A DNA stretch of 64,000 bases from UBA9926 sp023261215 (GCA_038136035.1 JAYPYV010000013.1:8449-72448), one strand, 5' to 3'. Shown: positions 17,926-27,161, counted from the stretch's first letter. Notes: generated by a model not told the origin, from the sequence alone. Translations and numbers: made by a program.

Positions 17926-19104
17926 ATGCCACTTTGGAATAACTGGTCAGGACGACTCGAGCATCATCCGGAGGCGTTGCGATTTGTGAGGACAGAGGAG
18001 GATGCGGCGGCGCTGGTGGCAGGCGCAAGCGCCCGAGGGGTTTCCTTACGCGTGGTGGGATCAGGACATAGTCATGCGCCGCTGGTGATTGGCGCCGATG
18101 AGATTATCGATATCGGCGCGATGGCGGGGGTAATCAGTGTGGACGAGGCGTCCAAAACGGCTTGGGTTGCGGCCGGCACGCCAATCTATATGTTGGGCCC
18201 ATTGCTGCATCAGCAAGGTCTGGCGCTTCACAATCAAGGCGATATCGACCGTCAAACCATTGCCGGCGCCACCGCAACGGGCACGCATGGGACGGGTCGC
18301 ACCATCGCCAACCTCTCCAATGCGGTGAAAGGACTCAGACTGATCGATGGGCATGGCGAGTTGCGTGAGCTTCGCCAAAGTGATGCGGCGGAGAGCTTTT
18401 ACGCTTACCCCGTTCACTTGGGCGCGATGGGGTTGGTGACCGCAATCGAGTTGCAGTTAAGGGATGCCTTCGTGCTCGAAGAACGGTCCTGGACGGTACC
18501 CGGAGATGCGCTCGTCGATGCGATTTCCGAAATGACTGAAAACCACGACCGTTTCGAATTTTTTTGGTATCCGAAAGCTGATCAGGCTCAGATCAAAACC
18601 ATGCACGAGGTCGCTGAGCGACCGACCTATCCCGTTGCTGAGGAAGGTGCCCGGCGCGCCTATAGTTTTGAGGTGTTGCCGAATCATCGCCCCCATAAAC
18701 ACACGGAGATGGAGTTTTCAGTGCCGATGAGCGAGGGGCCGGCATGTTTCATGGAGATCCGAGCCCTGTTGCAGAACACTTTTCAAGATGTTGCCTGGCC
18801 TGTTGAGTACCGCCTGCTTGCTCAGGATCATGCCTGGCTTTCCAATGCCTACCAGCGAGACACAGTCACGATCTCAGTCCATCAGGATGTTCGCCTGGAC
18901 GAACGTGAATACTACCGAGCGTGCGAGGCAATTTTTAGAGCCTATGGCGGTCGACCGCACTGGGGCAAAGTGAATGAGCTGACAGGACAAGATCTTGAAG
19001 CTGCCTATCCTCGGTGGCGAGACTGGTGGGCGGCTCGCGATGCACTGGATCCGAATGGCGTCTTTTTAAATGATTATCTTCGGCAAGTCCGCGCGCAAGT
19101 TTGA
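17926..19104 (+). CDS. FAD-linked sugar-1,4-lactone oxidase family (D-arabinono-/L-gulonolactone oxidase)
   Basis: Flavoprotein of 392 residues in the vanillyl-alcohol-oxidase superfamily. The PCMH FAD domain contains VVGSGHSHAP with the His that normally binds FAD covalently (His48), and the second FAD block ATATGTHGTGR. The C-terminal ALO domain ends with the characteristic RPHWGK and DP-x-G-x-FLNDYL segments. Family members oxidise aldono-lactones or related polyols, producing H2O2 or passing electrons to cytochrome c. The physiological substrate in bacteria varies and is not evident here. The gene stands alone, with an unrelated VOC gene convergent downstream. Confidence 0.9.
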   Translation: MPLWNNWSGRLEHHPEALRFVRTEEDAAALVAGASARGVSLRVVGSGHSHAPLVIGADEIIDIGAMAGVISVDEASKTAWVAAGTPIYMLGPLLHQQGLALHNQGDIDRQTIAGATATGTHGTGRTIANLSNAVKGLRLIDGHGELRELRQSDAAESFYAYPVHLGAMGLVTAIELQLRDAFVLEERSWTVPGDALVDAISEMTENHDRFEFFWYPKADQAQIKTMHEVAERPTYPVAEEGARRAYSFEVLPNHRPHKHTEMEFSVPMSEGPACFMEIRALLQNTFQDVAWPVEYRLLAQDHAWLSNAYQRDTVTISVHQDVRLDEREYYRACEAIFRAYGGRPHWGKVNELTGQDLEAAYPRWRDWWAARDALDPNGVFLNDYLRQVRAQV

Positions 19105-19198
19105 TCGCTGACCGAGCGCAGCCGTGCGCTTGACACCCTGGCGCGGCGTTGCCCAAGCGCCCCAATGGGCCACCTCCTTCAAGAGGGGTCTTTTGCGG

Positions 19199-19669
19199 TC
19201 ACAATTTTGCGCGGATCTTGAGCCATTCGTCGAAGACATGGCTGGCATCAGGTCCTCGTGAATCGCCAGCCACGTCAGCAGCCAATTCCACGACATAGCC
19301 ATTGGGGTCGCGAAAATAGACTGAGCGAATGAAGCCGTGATCGCTCACGCCGCGATGATCGATGCCTGCTTTCTCGGCGCGATCGAGCATCTCGGTGAGC
19401 GCGGATTCAGGCACTTTGAGTGCCAGATGCAAGTCGAAGTCGTGTTGAGGTTTGAAGTCGAAGGGTTCGTCCGGCGCTTCAAAGAAGGCGATGGCGCTGC
19501 CGTCAGGCAGGCCAAAGAAGGTGTGCAGCACAGATGCTGCCCGCCCGGTTTTTGTCTCCTGGATGATCAATGCATCAACCAGGGGTAAACCTAGAAAACC
19601 CTCGTAGAAAGCGCGGGTTGCCTCGCTGTCCAAGCAGCGATAAGCGGCATGATGCAGTCGTTCGATCAC
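19199..19669 (-). CDS. VOC (glyoxalase/bleomycin-resistance) family protein
   Basis: Single-domain-sized vicinal oxygen chelate protein of 156 residues. It starts ERLHHAAYRCLD, where the first metal-ligand His is expected, continues with RAFYEGFLGLPL, has a central HLALKV with the second His, and ends RDPNGYVVEL with the conserved Glu. The residues for a divalent-metal site are therefore present, suggesting a real enzyme. Its start overlaps the stop of the upstream crotonase by four bases, so the two are co-translated. A role as an epimerase, dioxygenase or lyase on the crotonase product or substrate is possible but unproven. Confidence 0.85.
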   Translation of the reverse strand: MIERLHHAAYRCLDSEATRAFYEGFLGLPLVDALIIQETKTGRAASVLHTFFGLPDGSAIAFFEAPDEPFDFKPQHDFDLHLALKVPESALTEMLDRAEKAGIDHRGVSDHGFIRSVYFRDPNGYVVELAADVAGDSRGPDASHVFDEWLKIRAKL

Positions 19670-20475
19670 GATGCGCTGGCGGCCTTCGCTCGCGCAGCTT
19701 TGAAGTCAGGTTCGCGTTTCTCTAAGAAAGCGTTGATCGCTTCATGATGTTCGGGGCTCTCGTAGCACAGATTGAGCGATTTCATTTCGCGGGATTGCAC
19801 GGTTCCAAGATCTGCTTCCGCCATGTTTTCGGTGATCAATTGCTTCACCATCGCAAGTGCACTTTGCGGGTTGTTACCCATGGCTGTGGCCATTGCGATA
19901 GCCGCATCCACCAATTCAGCGTCCGGGGCAATCTCGTCGATGAGCTTCATGCCAAGGGCTTGCTCGGCGGACACTGTCTCGCCAGTAAGCATCAATCGAC
20001 TGGCCTGGCCAAAGCCCATACGAGCGATCAAGAGCCTGGAGCTTGCAAGTTCGGGGACTAACCCCATTTTGATGAACCGTGCACTGAGCTTCGCGGCAGG
20101 GCTCGCAATGATGTAATCGCAAGGCAGGATCTGAGTCAGCCCAACGCCAATGGCCGCGCCGTTGACTGCCGCAATCATCGGCTTTGATTCGCGGACCAAT
20201 TCGACCCAGTTCCGTCTTGGACGGTCCCCAGTCTTTGCCTCCTCGCCATCGGCTTGCGCCTTAAATAGATCTCGAATGTCTGCGCCTGCGCAAAAGCCAC
20301 GACCCGCGCCTGTGATGACCATGGCCGTCACATCATTTGAGGCATTGGCCTCGCTGATGGCATCCCCAAGTTCCGCACCCATCTGATAAGTCCACGCATT
20401 GAGTCGGTCGGGTCGGTTGAGCGTCAGCAGCATCACATCGCCGCGCATTTCTGTGAGTATGGTTTCGTAGGTCAT
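19666..20475 (-). CDS. Enoyl-CoA hydratase/isomerase family protein
   Basis: Crotonase of 269 residues. The start at the ATG of MTYETILTEM is preceded by AGGAG at ideal spacing; 71 further in-frame upstream residues have no family similarity. LNRPDRLNAW, GRGFCAGADI and NGAAIGVGLTQILPCDYI are present, with GLVPELASSRLLIARMG carrying a Glu in the region where PaaG-like proteins have an Asp. It ends KREPDFKAARAKA. The substrate is unknown, but the four-base overlap with a VOC protein gene is a specific context worth following. Confidence 0.87.
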   Translation of the reverse strand: MTYETILTEMRGDVMLLTLNRPDRLNAWTYQMGAELGDAISEANASNDVTAMVITGAGRGFCAGADIRDLFKAQADGEEAKTGDRPRRNWVELVRESKPMIAAVNGAAIGVGLTQILPCDYIIASPAAKLSARFIKMGLVPELASSRLLIARMGFGQASRLMLTGETVSAEQALGMKLIDEIAPDAELVDAAIAMATAMGNNPQSALAMVKQLITENMAEADLGTVQSREMKSLNLCYESPEHHEAINAFLEKREPDFKAARAKAASAS

Positions 20476-20770
20476 GGTGATCTCCTTTTGTCTTGCTTCA
20501 GGCACGGCTCGAAGCGCGGGTTCTTTTATAGCGTTGCGTGATCGGTGTTGCTCTATTGAATGGGCGTTTCTGGTCTCAACTTCGCGTATTGCCGCAGTGT
20601 GCGCAAGTAACCACCGCGTAGCGACCAATATAACGAAGGCGCGGAAGGGCGCAAGCGTCCAATGAAAGCGTCTTTCGACCTTCGACATGGGTTCTTTAGG
20701 ATAGTGCGGCGGGTATCCTCTGCCCAGATGGCTTGAACCCGTTTAGTCGAATGAGCGAATGAGGCAAATC

Positions 20771-21790
20771 TCAGGGCGTTCTGACTAACGGCGCTTCGCA
20801 GTGGGTCAACATGCACCACCACGTCCTTACCGTTTCGGGGCTAGCGTCGCGTCTCGTGACGAAGGCGACGTGTTGATCGGGTCGCTCCGGATCGATCTCG
20901 ATGACCCACAATGGGTCAATACGGTTAACCAGCATCGAGTATCGAACGTCCATAATTTCCAGAGGGCGATCAGGTGACCAGCCAAGGTAGTCGGCAGAAA
21001 ACCAGCGAAAACGCGCGACATCACGCCACTGCTGTGAATCTTGAGGGATCTGGGTCTTCAACCAAGTTTCATCCAGCTTTTGCACCGAGGTCCCTGGATA
21101 GAAAGTGCTCTCGAGGCCAATACGGATGCCATCAACATAGAAACGATCGTTCCAGGTGTAAACGGTTTTCCACATCAGCAGCGACGCGAATCCTGGCTTG
21201 GCGCTGATTTCCGTGATGGGGTGACCTCTAGATGCCGCGAGCCAGAGCCCTGCAGATTCGGCACGATCGCGCTGAATGATGCCCATGCTCAGATAGCCCA
21301 CCATCCAGAGGACGCCCAACCAGTGGTACTGCCGTTTGCTGAACATGACCGCGAGCACTGAAAAGCCAATGAGTGGTAGGGTAAACAGGGGGTCAACAAT
21401 CGACATGAAGTTCCAAGCAACACGAAAATCGCTGAACGGAAAGTAGAGCTGCGTGCCATAGGTCGTCGCGGCATCGAGCAGTCCGTGGCTTGCGTAACCC
21501 GCAAGGCAGATCCAATACCGAGTCCGGAAACTCGAAAAGGCGGACTTAAACAGCCATAGGGTGGCAATCGAAACCAAGAGCGCACCGATGGGGGCGAAAG
21601 CCAGCGAATGGGTGAATTGTCTGTGAAATTCGAGAAATAGCAGAGGGTCGCTCGCGGAACGGATGAGGACGTCGAGGTCCGGCGCCATGCCTGCAAGGGC
21701 ACCGAGAATCAGCGTCTCACGGGCCGGCGCGCGTGGTTTGACGGAGCGCGCGCAGACTGCGCCGACAATGCCTTGTGAGATCGGGTCCAT
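20771..21790 (-). CDS. Membrane-bound metal-dependent hydrolase, YdjM-like
   Basis: Protein of 339 residues with four to five predicted membrane helices. The family marker motifs are visible: MDPISQGIVGA at the N-terminus, LAGMAPDLDVLI with two Asp, HRQFTHSLAF with two His, and ASHGLLDA with His and Asp. Together they form the presumed metal site of the LexA-regulated YdjM/DUF457 family. The C-terminal about 150 residues are outside the membrane. The cellular role of the family is not known. It precedes the crotonase-VOC pair on the same strand after a 295-bp gap, and need not be in that operon. Confidence 0.85.
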   Translation of the reverse strand: MDPISQGIVGAVCARSVKPRAPARETLILGALAGMAPDLDVLIRSASDPLLFLEFHRQFTHSLAFAPIGALLVSIATLWLFKSAFSSFRTRYWICLAGYASHGLLDAATTYGTQLYFPFSDFRVAWNFMSIVDPLFTLPLIGFSVLAVMFSKRQYHWLGVLWMVGYLSMGIIQRDRAESAGLWLAASRGHPITEISAKPGFASLLMWKTVYTWNDRFYVDGIRIGLESTFYPGTSVQKLDETWLKTQIPQDSQQWRDVARFRWFSADYLGWSPDRPLEIMDVRYSMLVNRIDPLWVIEIDPERPDQHVAFVTRRDASPETVRTWWCMLTHCEAPLVRTP

Positions 21791-21830
21791 CGATATGCCT
21801 TCGTTGCAATCCTAAGATTCACCGCTTAGT

Positions 21831-22550
21831 GTGCGACAGCATACCCGACAGAGACCCTCGACCGTGCTGACCGTCCTCACAGATTTCAAAAGTCCTTATG
21901 CCTTTGTCGCGAACGAACTGATCTGGGCTTTGGAGTCGCGTTATGGGATTGAAATCAACTGGCTCCCTCTGTCACTCAATATCGCCAGTTTTGCGGGTTC
22001 TGCAACGAAGACTGACACGCGCGCCCAAGGCGACAAACCCCAAACGCAAGGCAATCGTTCAGCACGGCAATGGGCGGTTATTCGATATGCATACATGGAT
22101 GCACGTCGCTACGCCGAAAACCAGGGTCTCACATTAAAAGGGCCGAAGACCGTTTGGAATTCGGATATGGCCTGCGTTGGGCTCCTTTGGGCCAAGGAAA
22201 AAAGCGAGTCGAGAGCGCAGCTGAAATCCTTTATGGATAGCGCATTTCAACGGTTTTTCGAACGCGCATTTGAAGTGGATAATCTTGACGCGGTCAGGGC
22301 GCTTCTCGCGTCGACGGGGATTACGACTTCCGGGTTTACGGAGTACGCACAGGGCGAGGGCATGGCGACGCATCTCGAGCTTCAAGATGCGCTATTGGAT
22401 CAAGGATGCTTTGGCGTACCGACCTTCTTGATTGACGATGAGATCTATTTTGGTAGAGAGCACCTGGCGCGCGTCGCATGGCATCTCGAAGGCTGCCCTG
22501 GCGCACCACCGATCAAATGCTACCCCTGGTTGCCGGAGACAGCGGAGTGA
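21831..22550 (+). CDS. DsbA-family / HCCA-isomerase-like protein
   Basis: Thioredoxin-fold protein of 239 residues related to 2-hydroxychromene-2-carboxylate isomerase and kappa-class GST. It has a GTG start. The N-terminal strand reads VLTDFKSPYAFVA, with Ser in place of the DsbA cysteine, as in HCCA isomerases. The cis-proline loop is CFGVPTFLIDDEIYFG near the C-terminus. Such enzymes use glutathione in aromatic ring-cleavage pathways or act on CoA-linked compounds. It overlaps the next gene by GTGA, so the two are translationally coupled. Confidence 0.85.
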   Translation: MRQHTRQRPSTVLTVLTDFKSPYAFVANELIWALESRYGIEINWLPLSLNIASFAGSATKTDTRAQGDKPQTQGNRSARQWAVIRYAYMDARRYAENQGLTLKGPKTVWNSDMACVGLLWAKEKSESRAQLKSFMDSAFQRFFERAFEVDNLDAVRALLASTGITTSGFTEYAQGEGMATHLELQDALLDQGCFGVPTFLIDDEIYFGREHLARVAWHLEGCPGAPPIKCYPWLPETAE

Positions 22551-23131
22551 GGGCTTGGCTGATCGATGAGGCCGTGCATTTAGCGGTGGATCCGTCGGAT
22601 GCGGAATCACTGATGGCGGTCAAAGCAGCCAGCGCTTGGGCCAAGGAAAAAGACATTACCCTCAAGATTTGGCCGCTGTTGAGAGAGCTGGGAAATCCTG
22701 CCGCCGATGTGCCCATCGGGGATTCTCAGATGGAACGTCTCAAGGCGAGAAGAGCCAAAGCCCGCGCGCAATATCGAGCGCTTGAGGATCGGCGTGCGCG
22801 GGATTACGTAGGTCTGCCTTCGACGTTCGGTCTCAGCCCTCAAAGCGCGAAGGCGCTGGCGATATGGCTGCGAGATACCAGTCTGTGCCGCGCCTCGATG
22901 GCAGGCATCTGGCCCGAACTGTCTGAGCATTTGGACACAGGATCGGAGTCTATTGCTCGACCGCAGCCGGCTGAGGACAATTTAGACGGGGCGCCCTCCT
23001 TGGATCAGGTGAGCGAGGCACTCGGCGAACGAGGGCTCTATACAACCCCCGCGTTTCTGGTCGGGGGCCACGTGCTCATTGGCATTGGTCATTTGCCGTT
23101 GATCGAAGCGATTTGGCTCGCCAAGGCGTAA
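22547..23131 (+). CDS. Degenerate DsbA/HCCA-isomerase-like protein
   Basis: Protein of 194 residues. I chose the GTG at 22547 because it overlaps the preceding TGA as GTGA, has GGAG upstream and lines up with the fold start (RAWLIDEAVHL); an in-frame ATG at 22517 is an alternative. The C-terminal GLYTTPAFLVGGHVLIGIGHLP is a clear DsbA-like cis-Pro loop and final strand. The N-terminal active-site segment has no Ser-Pro or CxxC, so it is probably not an independent redox or isomerase enzyme. It may form a heterodimer with the protein encoded upstream, which is inference. Confidence 0.78.
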   Translation: MRAWLIDEAVHLAVDPSDAESLMAVKAASAWAKEKDITLKIWPLLRELGNPAADVPIGDSQMERLKARRAKARAQYRALEDRRARDYVGLPSTFGLSPQSAKALAIWLRDTSLCRASMAGIWPELSEHLDTGSESIARPQPAEDNLDGAPSLDQVSEALGERGLYTTPAFLVGGHVLIGIGHLPLIEAIWLAKA

Positions 23132-23256
23132 TGCCCTGCTGGGGTGAATCGGGTTCGATTCTGGGTGCGCATTGCGTTTGATGCAGTGTTTGGACTGAAA
23201 GTAAGGCAGCTGGGGGTAAGTCGTGCCACGGGCGATTTACCCAGAGGAGATAAACG

Positions 23257-24006
23257 ATGGATCGCATCGCCTGGCGCGCAGAATACGCTGAGGGTCTCAA
23301 GATAGGCCGACAACGCGCTTGTCCTGCTCAAAGGACGGGTTTGGATCTTGCCGGCGCCTATGCTCTGCTCGCTGAGCTACCCAGTTCCACAGAGGTCATT
23401 AAGGGCTATAAAGGCGCGCTCACAACTAAAGAGAGCCAGGCGGCATTTAAAACCCGTGAACCCGCGCTCGGCGTGTTGATGGAAGGCATGGAAGTTAAGG
23501 GCGACAAGGTCAAATTGACCGACTTTAATCGAGGTGCAGTCGAGACCGAGATCGGGGTTGTTTTGGCACGTGATGTGATGGAAGTCCCATCCGCCGGCGA
23601 GCTGCCAGCGCTTATCCGCAGTTGTCACTTAATGATCGAACTCGTCGATTTGAATTTCCAATCTCCGCCGTCCCTGGTTGATCTCGTGCTAAACAATGCG
23701 GCGGCAAAACAGTACTTGTGTGGTCCAGAAATTGATATGGCTGAGCTTGAGCAGGCGGCACTTGAACTCCGGTTCGATGATGAAGTGCGCTACGCTGAAC
23801 CGTCGATGCGACGAACGGAGACCCTGCTGGATTCATTGATGTGGATGTTGAGGCAGAGCCTCGCATTGGGTTTACCTGTACGAGAAGGACAAGTGTGGAT
23901 GGCCGGCGCAATCGGTCCCGTGCATGCGATGCGATCGGGCACGTATGAATTTAAGCTGGGTGCTGACCTTGATCGAGCGATCGGCTTGACCTTTGTCGTG
24001 GCCTGA
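23257..24006 (+). CDS. 2-keto-4-pentenoate hydratase (MhpD) / FAH-fold protein
   Basis: Protein of 249 residues in the fumarylacetoacetate-hydrolase fold, hydratase/decarboxylase branch. The acidic metal ligands are visible in GAVETEIGVVLARDV (residues about 95-109), followed by IELVDLNF with a further acidic ligand. Family members hydrate 2-hydroxypenta-2,4-dienoate or decarboxylate 4-oxalocrotonate after aromatic meta-cleavage. No extradiol dioxygenase is present in the window, so the substrate is uncertain. It lies 125 bp after the paired DsbA-like genes on the same strand, which fits a ring- or ketoacid-degradation theme. Confidence 0.85.
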   Translation: MDRIAWRAEYAEGLKIGRQRACPAQRTGLDLAGAYALLAELPSSTEVIKGYKGALTTKESQAAFKTREPALGVLMEGMEVKGDKVKLTDFNRGAVETEIGVVLARDVMEVPSAGELPALIRSCHLMIELVDLNFQSPPSLVDLVLNNAAAKQYLCGPEIDMAELEQAALELRFDDEVRYAEPSMRRTETLLDSLMWMLRQSLALGLPVREGQVWMAGAIGPVHAMRSGTYEFKLGADLDRAIGLTFVVA

Positions 24007-24476
24007 TGTTTTCTTGGTTCGTCGATCGACGCTGAATGCCCCCACAGCGGTAAAAGAGGGACGGAGTCGCATGGCTTTGATGCGGTCACGCGGACGAGCG
24101 TTTGCCGCTGGACTCAGTGGGTTTAAACATCCATTAAGAGAGGTGATCGACAGCCCAGCCGGGTCTATTGGCCGCGGCTGACGCACTACAGACCCATTTG
24201 AACGCGTCTTGTGGGGTAGAAGGGGCGCGTGATCGGTGACCGGGCAATGACGGTCGAACAGCCATGGGAGCGGATGCGAGGTGTAGAGCAGCCGCAGGTT
24301 GCGCTTTTTTTCAACCTTTGGGTGCGGTTGAATCAAGGGGACTCAGCGTGTCAGCCCGAGGCGGGTCCGTCTTGCACCAAAGCGAGTTCGAGCGTGTGAG
24401 GCGGGCGGAACATCAGACGAGACACCCAGCGTCAAGGCACAGGAAGTGTAATAAGGAAGAACCAGAAGGAAAGGCG
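24007..24476. other. Intergenic region, no gene seen
   Basis: This 470-bp gap lies before the acyl-CoA dehydrogenase. An open frame runs in from 24264 but its first 71 codons have no family similarity. A 7-bp inverted repeat TTCAACC...GGTTGAA is centred near 24321. It has no downstream T-tract on the plus strand, so I do not call a terminator. Confidence 0.45.
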
Positions 24477-25748
24477 ATGAACTTTGACATACCAGAAGAT
24501 TTGCAGAACTACCTCAGAGTCTTAGATGACTTCATCGAGGCAGAGATTAAGCCGCTCGAGAACGAGAACGATAATATTCGGTTTTTCGACCATCGCCGCG
24601 AGGATGCCCGGACGGATTGGGAACGCGGTGGCTTACCCAACGAAGAGTGGGAAGCGCTACTTGCTGAGGCCAGACGCCGCGCCGATAAAGCGGGCCATTA
24701 TCGGTATCCCATTCCTCAAGAATACGGCGGCCAAGACGGAACCAATCTGGGTATGGCCGTGATCAGAGAGCATTTCGCCACCATGGGGCTGGGTCTCCAC
24801 AACGACCTACAAAACGAGCATTCAATTGTCGCGAACAATGTGGGACTGCTGTTGATGTTGGCCTACGGTACGGATGCTCAAAAGGAAGAGTGGATTCCGT
24901 TGCTCCTCGAGGGTAAGCGAGGGTTTGCCTTTGGTATCACGGAGCCTGACCATGGATCGGATGCGACCCATATGGAAACCAACGCAGTGCGCGATGGTGA
25001 TGGTTGGCGAATTAATGGCGCGAAGACTTGGAACACAGGGATTCATAAAGCGCCTTACGACATGATCTTGGCGAGAACCAGCGGTAAGCCTGGTGATGGT
25101 GATGGGATCACGGCCTTTCTCACGCCGACCAATGCCGAAGGGTTCAAGGTGGAAGAAATGTTGTGGACGTTCAATATGCCGACCGACCACGGCCGGATTT
25201 CACTTAAAGATGTGTACGTGGATGACAGTGCGATCTTCGGGGGTGAGGGGCGTGGACTGCAGGTGGTTCAGCATTTCTTCAATGAGAATCGGATTCGTCA
25301 GGCCGCAAGTAGTTTGGGTGCGGCGCAATTCTGTGTGAATGAGTCGGTGAAATATGCGAAAGAGCGCAAGCCTTTCGGTAAGCCTCTGGCGACCAATCAA
25401 GGCATTCAGTTCCCGCTCGCAGAGTTACAAACGCGATGTGAAATGCTTCGAGCGCTGATTCACAAGACCGCGTGGATGATGGACACCTATGGCAACTTCT
25501 CTGTCTCGGACAAGGTGTCTATGTGTAACTATCAAGCCAACCGCTTATGCTGCGAAGCTGCCGACCAAGCGATGCAAGTACACGGTGGGCTTGGCTACTC
25601 GCGACATAAGCCGTTTGAACACATTTACCGGCATCATCGACGATATCGGATCACTGAAGGGGCGGAGGAAATCCAAATTCGCCGCGTTGCTGGATATATG
25701 TTTGGTTTTATGAAGCAACAAGCACCAAAGGGCGTGAAGGTCGATTAA
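24477..25748 (+). CDS. Acyl-CoA dehydrogenase
   Basis: FAD-dependent acyl-CoA dehydrogenase of 423 residues. The ATG of MNFDIPEDLQ is preceded by AAGGAAAGG. The FAD/acyl blocks are in order: FGITEPDHGSDATHMET (dehydrogenase signature), NGAKTWNTG, QVHGGLGYSRHKPFEHIYRHHR and ITEGAEEIQIRRVAGYMF. The Glu of the ITEG segment is in the position often used as catalytic base, though subfamilies differ. The extended N-terminus resembles the subgroup found beside phosphotransferase (ACAD10/11-like) genes. The kinase-like gene starts three bases after its stop, so the two are an operon pair. Substrate chain type is unknown. Confidence 0.92.
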   Translation: MNFDIPEDLQNYLRVLDDFIEAEIKPLENENDNIRFFDHRREDARTDWERGGLPNEEWEALLAEARRRADKAGHYRYPIPQEYGGQDGTNLGMAVIREHFATMGLGLHNDLQNEHSIVANNVGLLLMLAYGTDAQKEEWIPLLLEGKRGFAFGITEPDHGSDATHMETNAVRDGDGWRINGAKTWNTGIHKAPYDMILARTSGKPGDGDGITAFLTPTNAEGFKVEEMLWTFNMPTDHGRISLKDVYVDDSAIFGGEGRGLQVVQHFFNENRIRQAASSLGAAQFCVNESVKYAKERKPFGKPLATNQGIQFPLAELQTRCEMLRALIHKTAWMMDTYGNFSVSDKVSMCNYQANRLCCEAADQAMQVHGGLGYSRHKPFEHIYRHHRRYRITEGAEEIQIRRVAGYMFGFMKQQAPKGVKVD

Positions 25749-25751
25749 TCG

Positions 25752-27161
25752 ATGAGCGACTTCGAAGCGCAGCTGCGTGAGGTGCTTACAAGAGAAGTCC
25801 CCGGTCTCACGCAGATTCACGCGGTTGAGCGGCTATCGGGAGGCGCAAGCCAAGAGACGTATCGCTTGAGGGTGACCCTTCATGGTGAAGAAACCTTGCT
25901 TGCGCTGCGACGTGCGCCGGGCGGTCAGTTTACGGAGGCGACGCCAGCGCATCCTGGGCTCGCCGTTGAAGCGAATCTGATGCGCGCAGCGAGAGACGTC
26001 GGCGTCCCGGAACCCGAAGTTCACTATGTCTTTCAGCGGAAAGATAACCTGGGCGATGGGTTTGTGATGTCCTGGGTGGGTGGGGAGGCCTTGGGTGCGA
26101 AAATTGTGAGAGCACCCGAGTTTGCGCCCATCCGCCCCAAGCTCGCTAGAGAGTGCGGTCGAATCTTGGCCTCAATTCACGCGATTGATCTGGATCAATA
26201 CGGCCTCAGATCGCAGCTATCAGAAATGCCCCCGAGCATCTTTTTGGATCAAATGCTCGAACGATACGACTTGCTCGATTCGCCGCAACCCATGATTGAC
26301 TACGCGGCTGAATGGTTGCGCGATCATCTGCCCGAGCCGAGCAAGCTGACGCTGGTTCACAATGACTTCCGTAATGGCAATTTCCTGCTGAAACCCGATG
26401 GGATATCGGCCGTCCTCGATTGGGAGGTCGCTCACATTGGTGATCCGATGCGTGATCTTGGCTGGATTTGCACGAATTCTTGGACCTTCGGCGGTGATCA
26501 GCCTGTGGGAGGGTTTGGCGCGTTGGAGGATTTGTTTCAAGGTTACGAGGAGGTCAGTGGGACACCGGTAGATCCAGAGCATGTGCGGTATTGGCAAGTT
26601 TTTGGTTCTTTTTGGTGGGCCATAGGCTGTTTGGGTATGGCTGAGCACTATCGAACCGGACCAGACAAAACGGTTGAGCGTCCTGGGATCGGCCGTCGCA
26701 GCAGCGAGTGCCAGATTGATTGTGTCAATCTTCTCATTCCAGGCGCGTTTAATTTGCTCGAGCCTGAGCCCATTGACCAAGCGGATATGCCAACCGTCAC
26801 TGAGCTTGTGACCAGTGTCCGTGACTTTTTGCGAGAAGACGTGATGTCGCAAACCCAAGGTCGAACCCAGTTTTTGGCAAGGGTAGGGGGCAATTCCCTC
26901 GACATCGTGCTTCGAGATTTGGCCGTGGGTGCTCGTCATCGAATGGAAGAGCGCGACCGACTGGCGTCGCTGCTCGATCAATCGGGCTCGCTAGAATCTC
27001 AGCGTCGAACCTTGTCTGGGCGAATTCGATCGAGGGAGATCGCCTTAGATTCGGACGCGCTCAAATCCCATCTTAGGCAGACGGTGGCCAATCAAGTCGC
27101 CATTGATCAACCGCGATACTCTGGTTTGAAGCAAGCGCTGGCTTATGCCGACGGCCCCTGA
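25752..27161 (+). CDS. Aminoglycoside phosphotransferase-fold kinase fused to DUF6285-like tail
   Basis: Protein of 469 residues, longer than the usual about 350. Residues 1-330 form a phosphotransferase (APH/ACAD10-11 kinase type) domain with LSGGASQETYR for nucleotide binding, the catalytic HNDFRNGN at 203-210 and the metal-binding LDWE at 222-225. Residues about 348-460 resemble DUF6285, normally a separate small gene beside such kinases. Mammalian ACAD10/11 phosphorylate 4-hydroxyacyl-CoAs before removal of the hydroxyl group, and bacterial neighbours pair the same two activities as separate genes. The three-base gap to the acyl-CoA dehydrogenase supports that role here. Confidence 0.85.
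   Translation: MSDFEAQLREVLTREVPGLTQIHAVERLSGGASQETYRLRVTLHGEETLLALRRAPGGQFTEATPAHPGLAVEANLMRAARDVGVPEPEVHYVFQRKDNLGDGFVMSWVGGEALGAKIVRAPEFAPIRPKLARECGRILASIHAIDLDQYGLRSQLSEMPPSIFLDQMLERYDLLDSPQPMIDYAAEWLRDHLPEPSKLTLVHNDFRNGNFLLKPDGISAVLDWEVAHIGDPMRDLGWICTNSWTFGGDQPVGGFGALEDLFQGYEEVSGTPVDPEHVRYWQVFGSFWWAIGCLGMAEHYRTGPDKTVERPGIGRRSSECQIDCVNLLIPGAFNLLEPEPIDQADMPTVTELVTSVRDFLREDVMSQTQGRTQFLARVGGNSLDIVLRDLAVGARHRMEERDRLASLLDQSGSLESQRRTLSGRIRSREIALDSDALKSHLRQTVANQVAIDQPRYSGLKQALAYADGP

Noticed and set aside
20476..20688. 71-residue N-terminal extension of the crotonase gene at 19666
   Set aside because: The ATG at 20475 has an ideal AGGAG site and starts the family consensus. The extension shows no similarity.
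24264..24476. 71-residue N-terminal extension of the acyl-CoA dehydrogenase
   Set aside because: The ATG at 24477 has a good ribosome site and fits the family start, while the extension is Arg/Cys-rich and unlike any ACAD.
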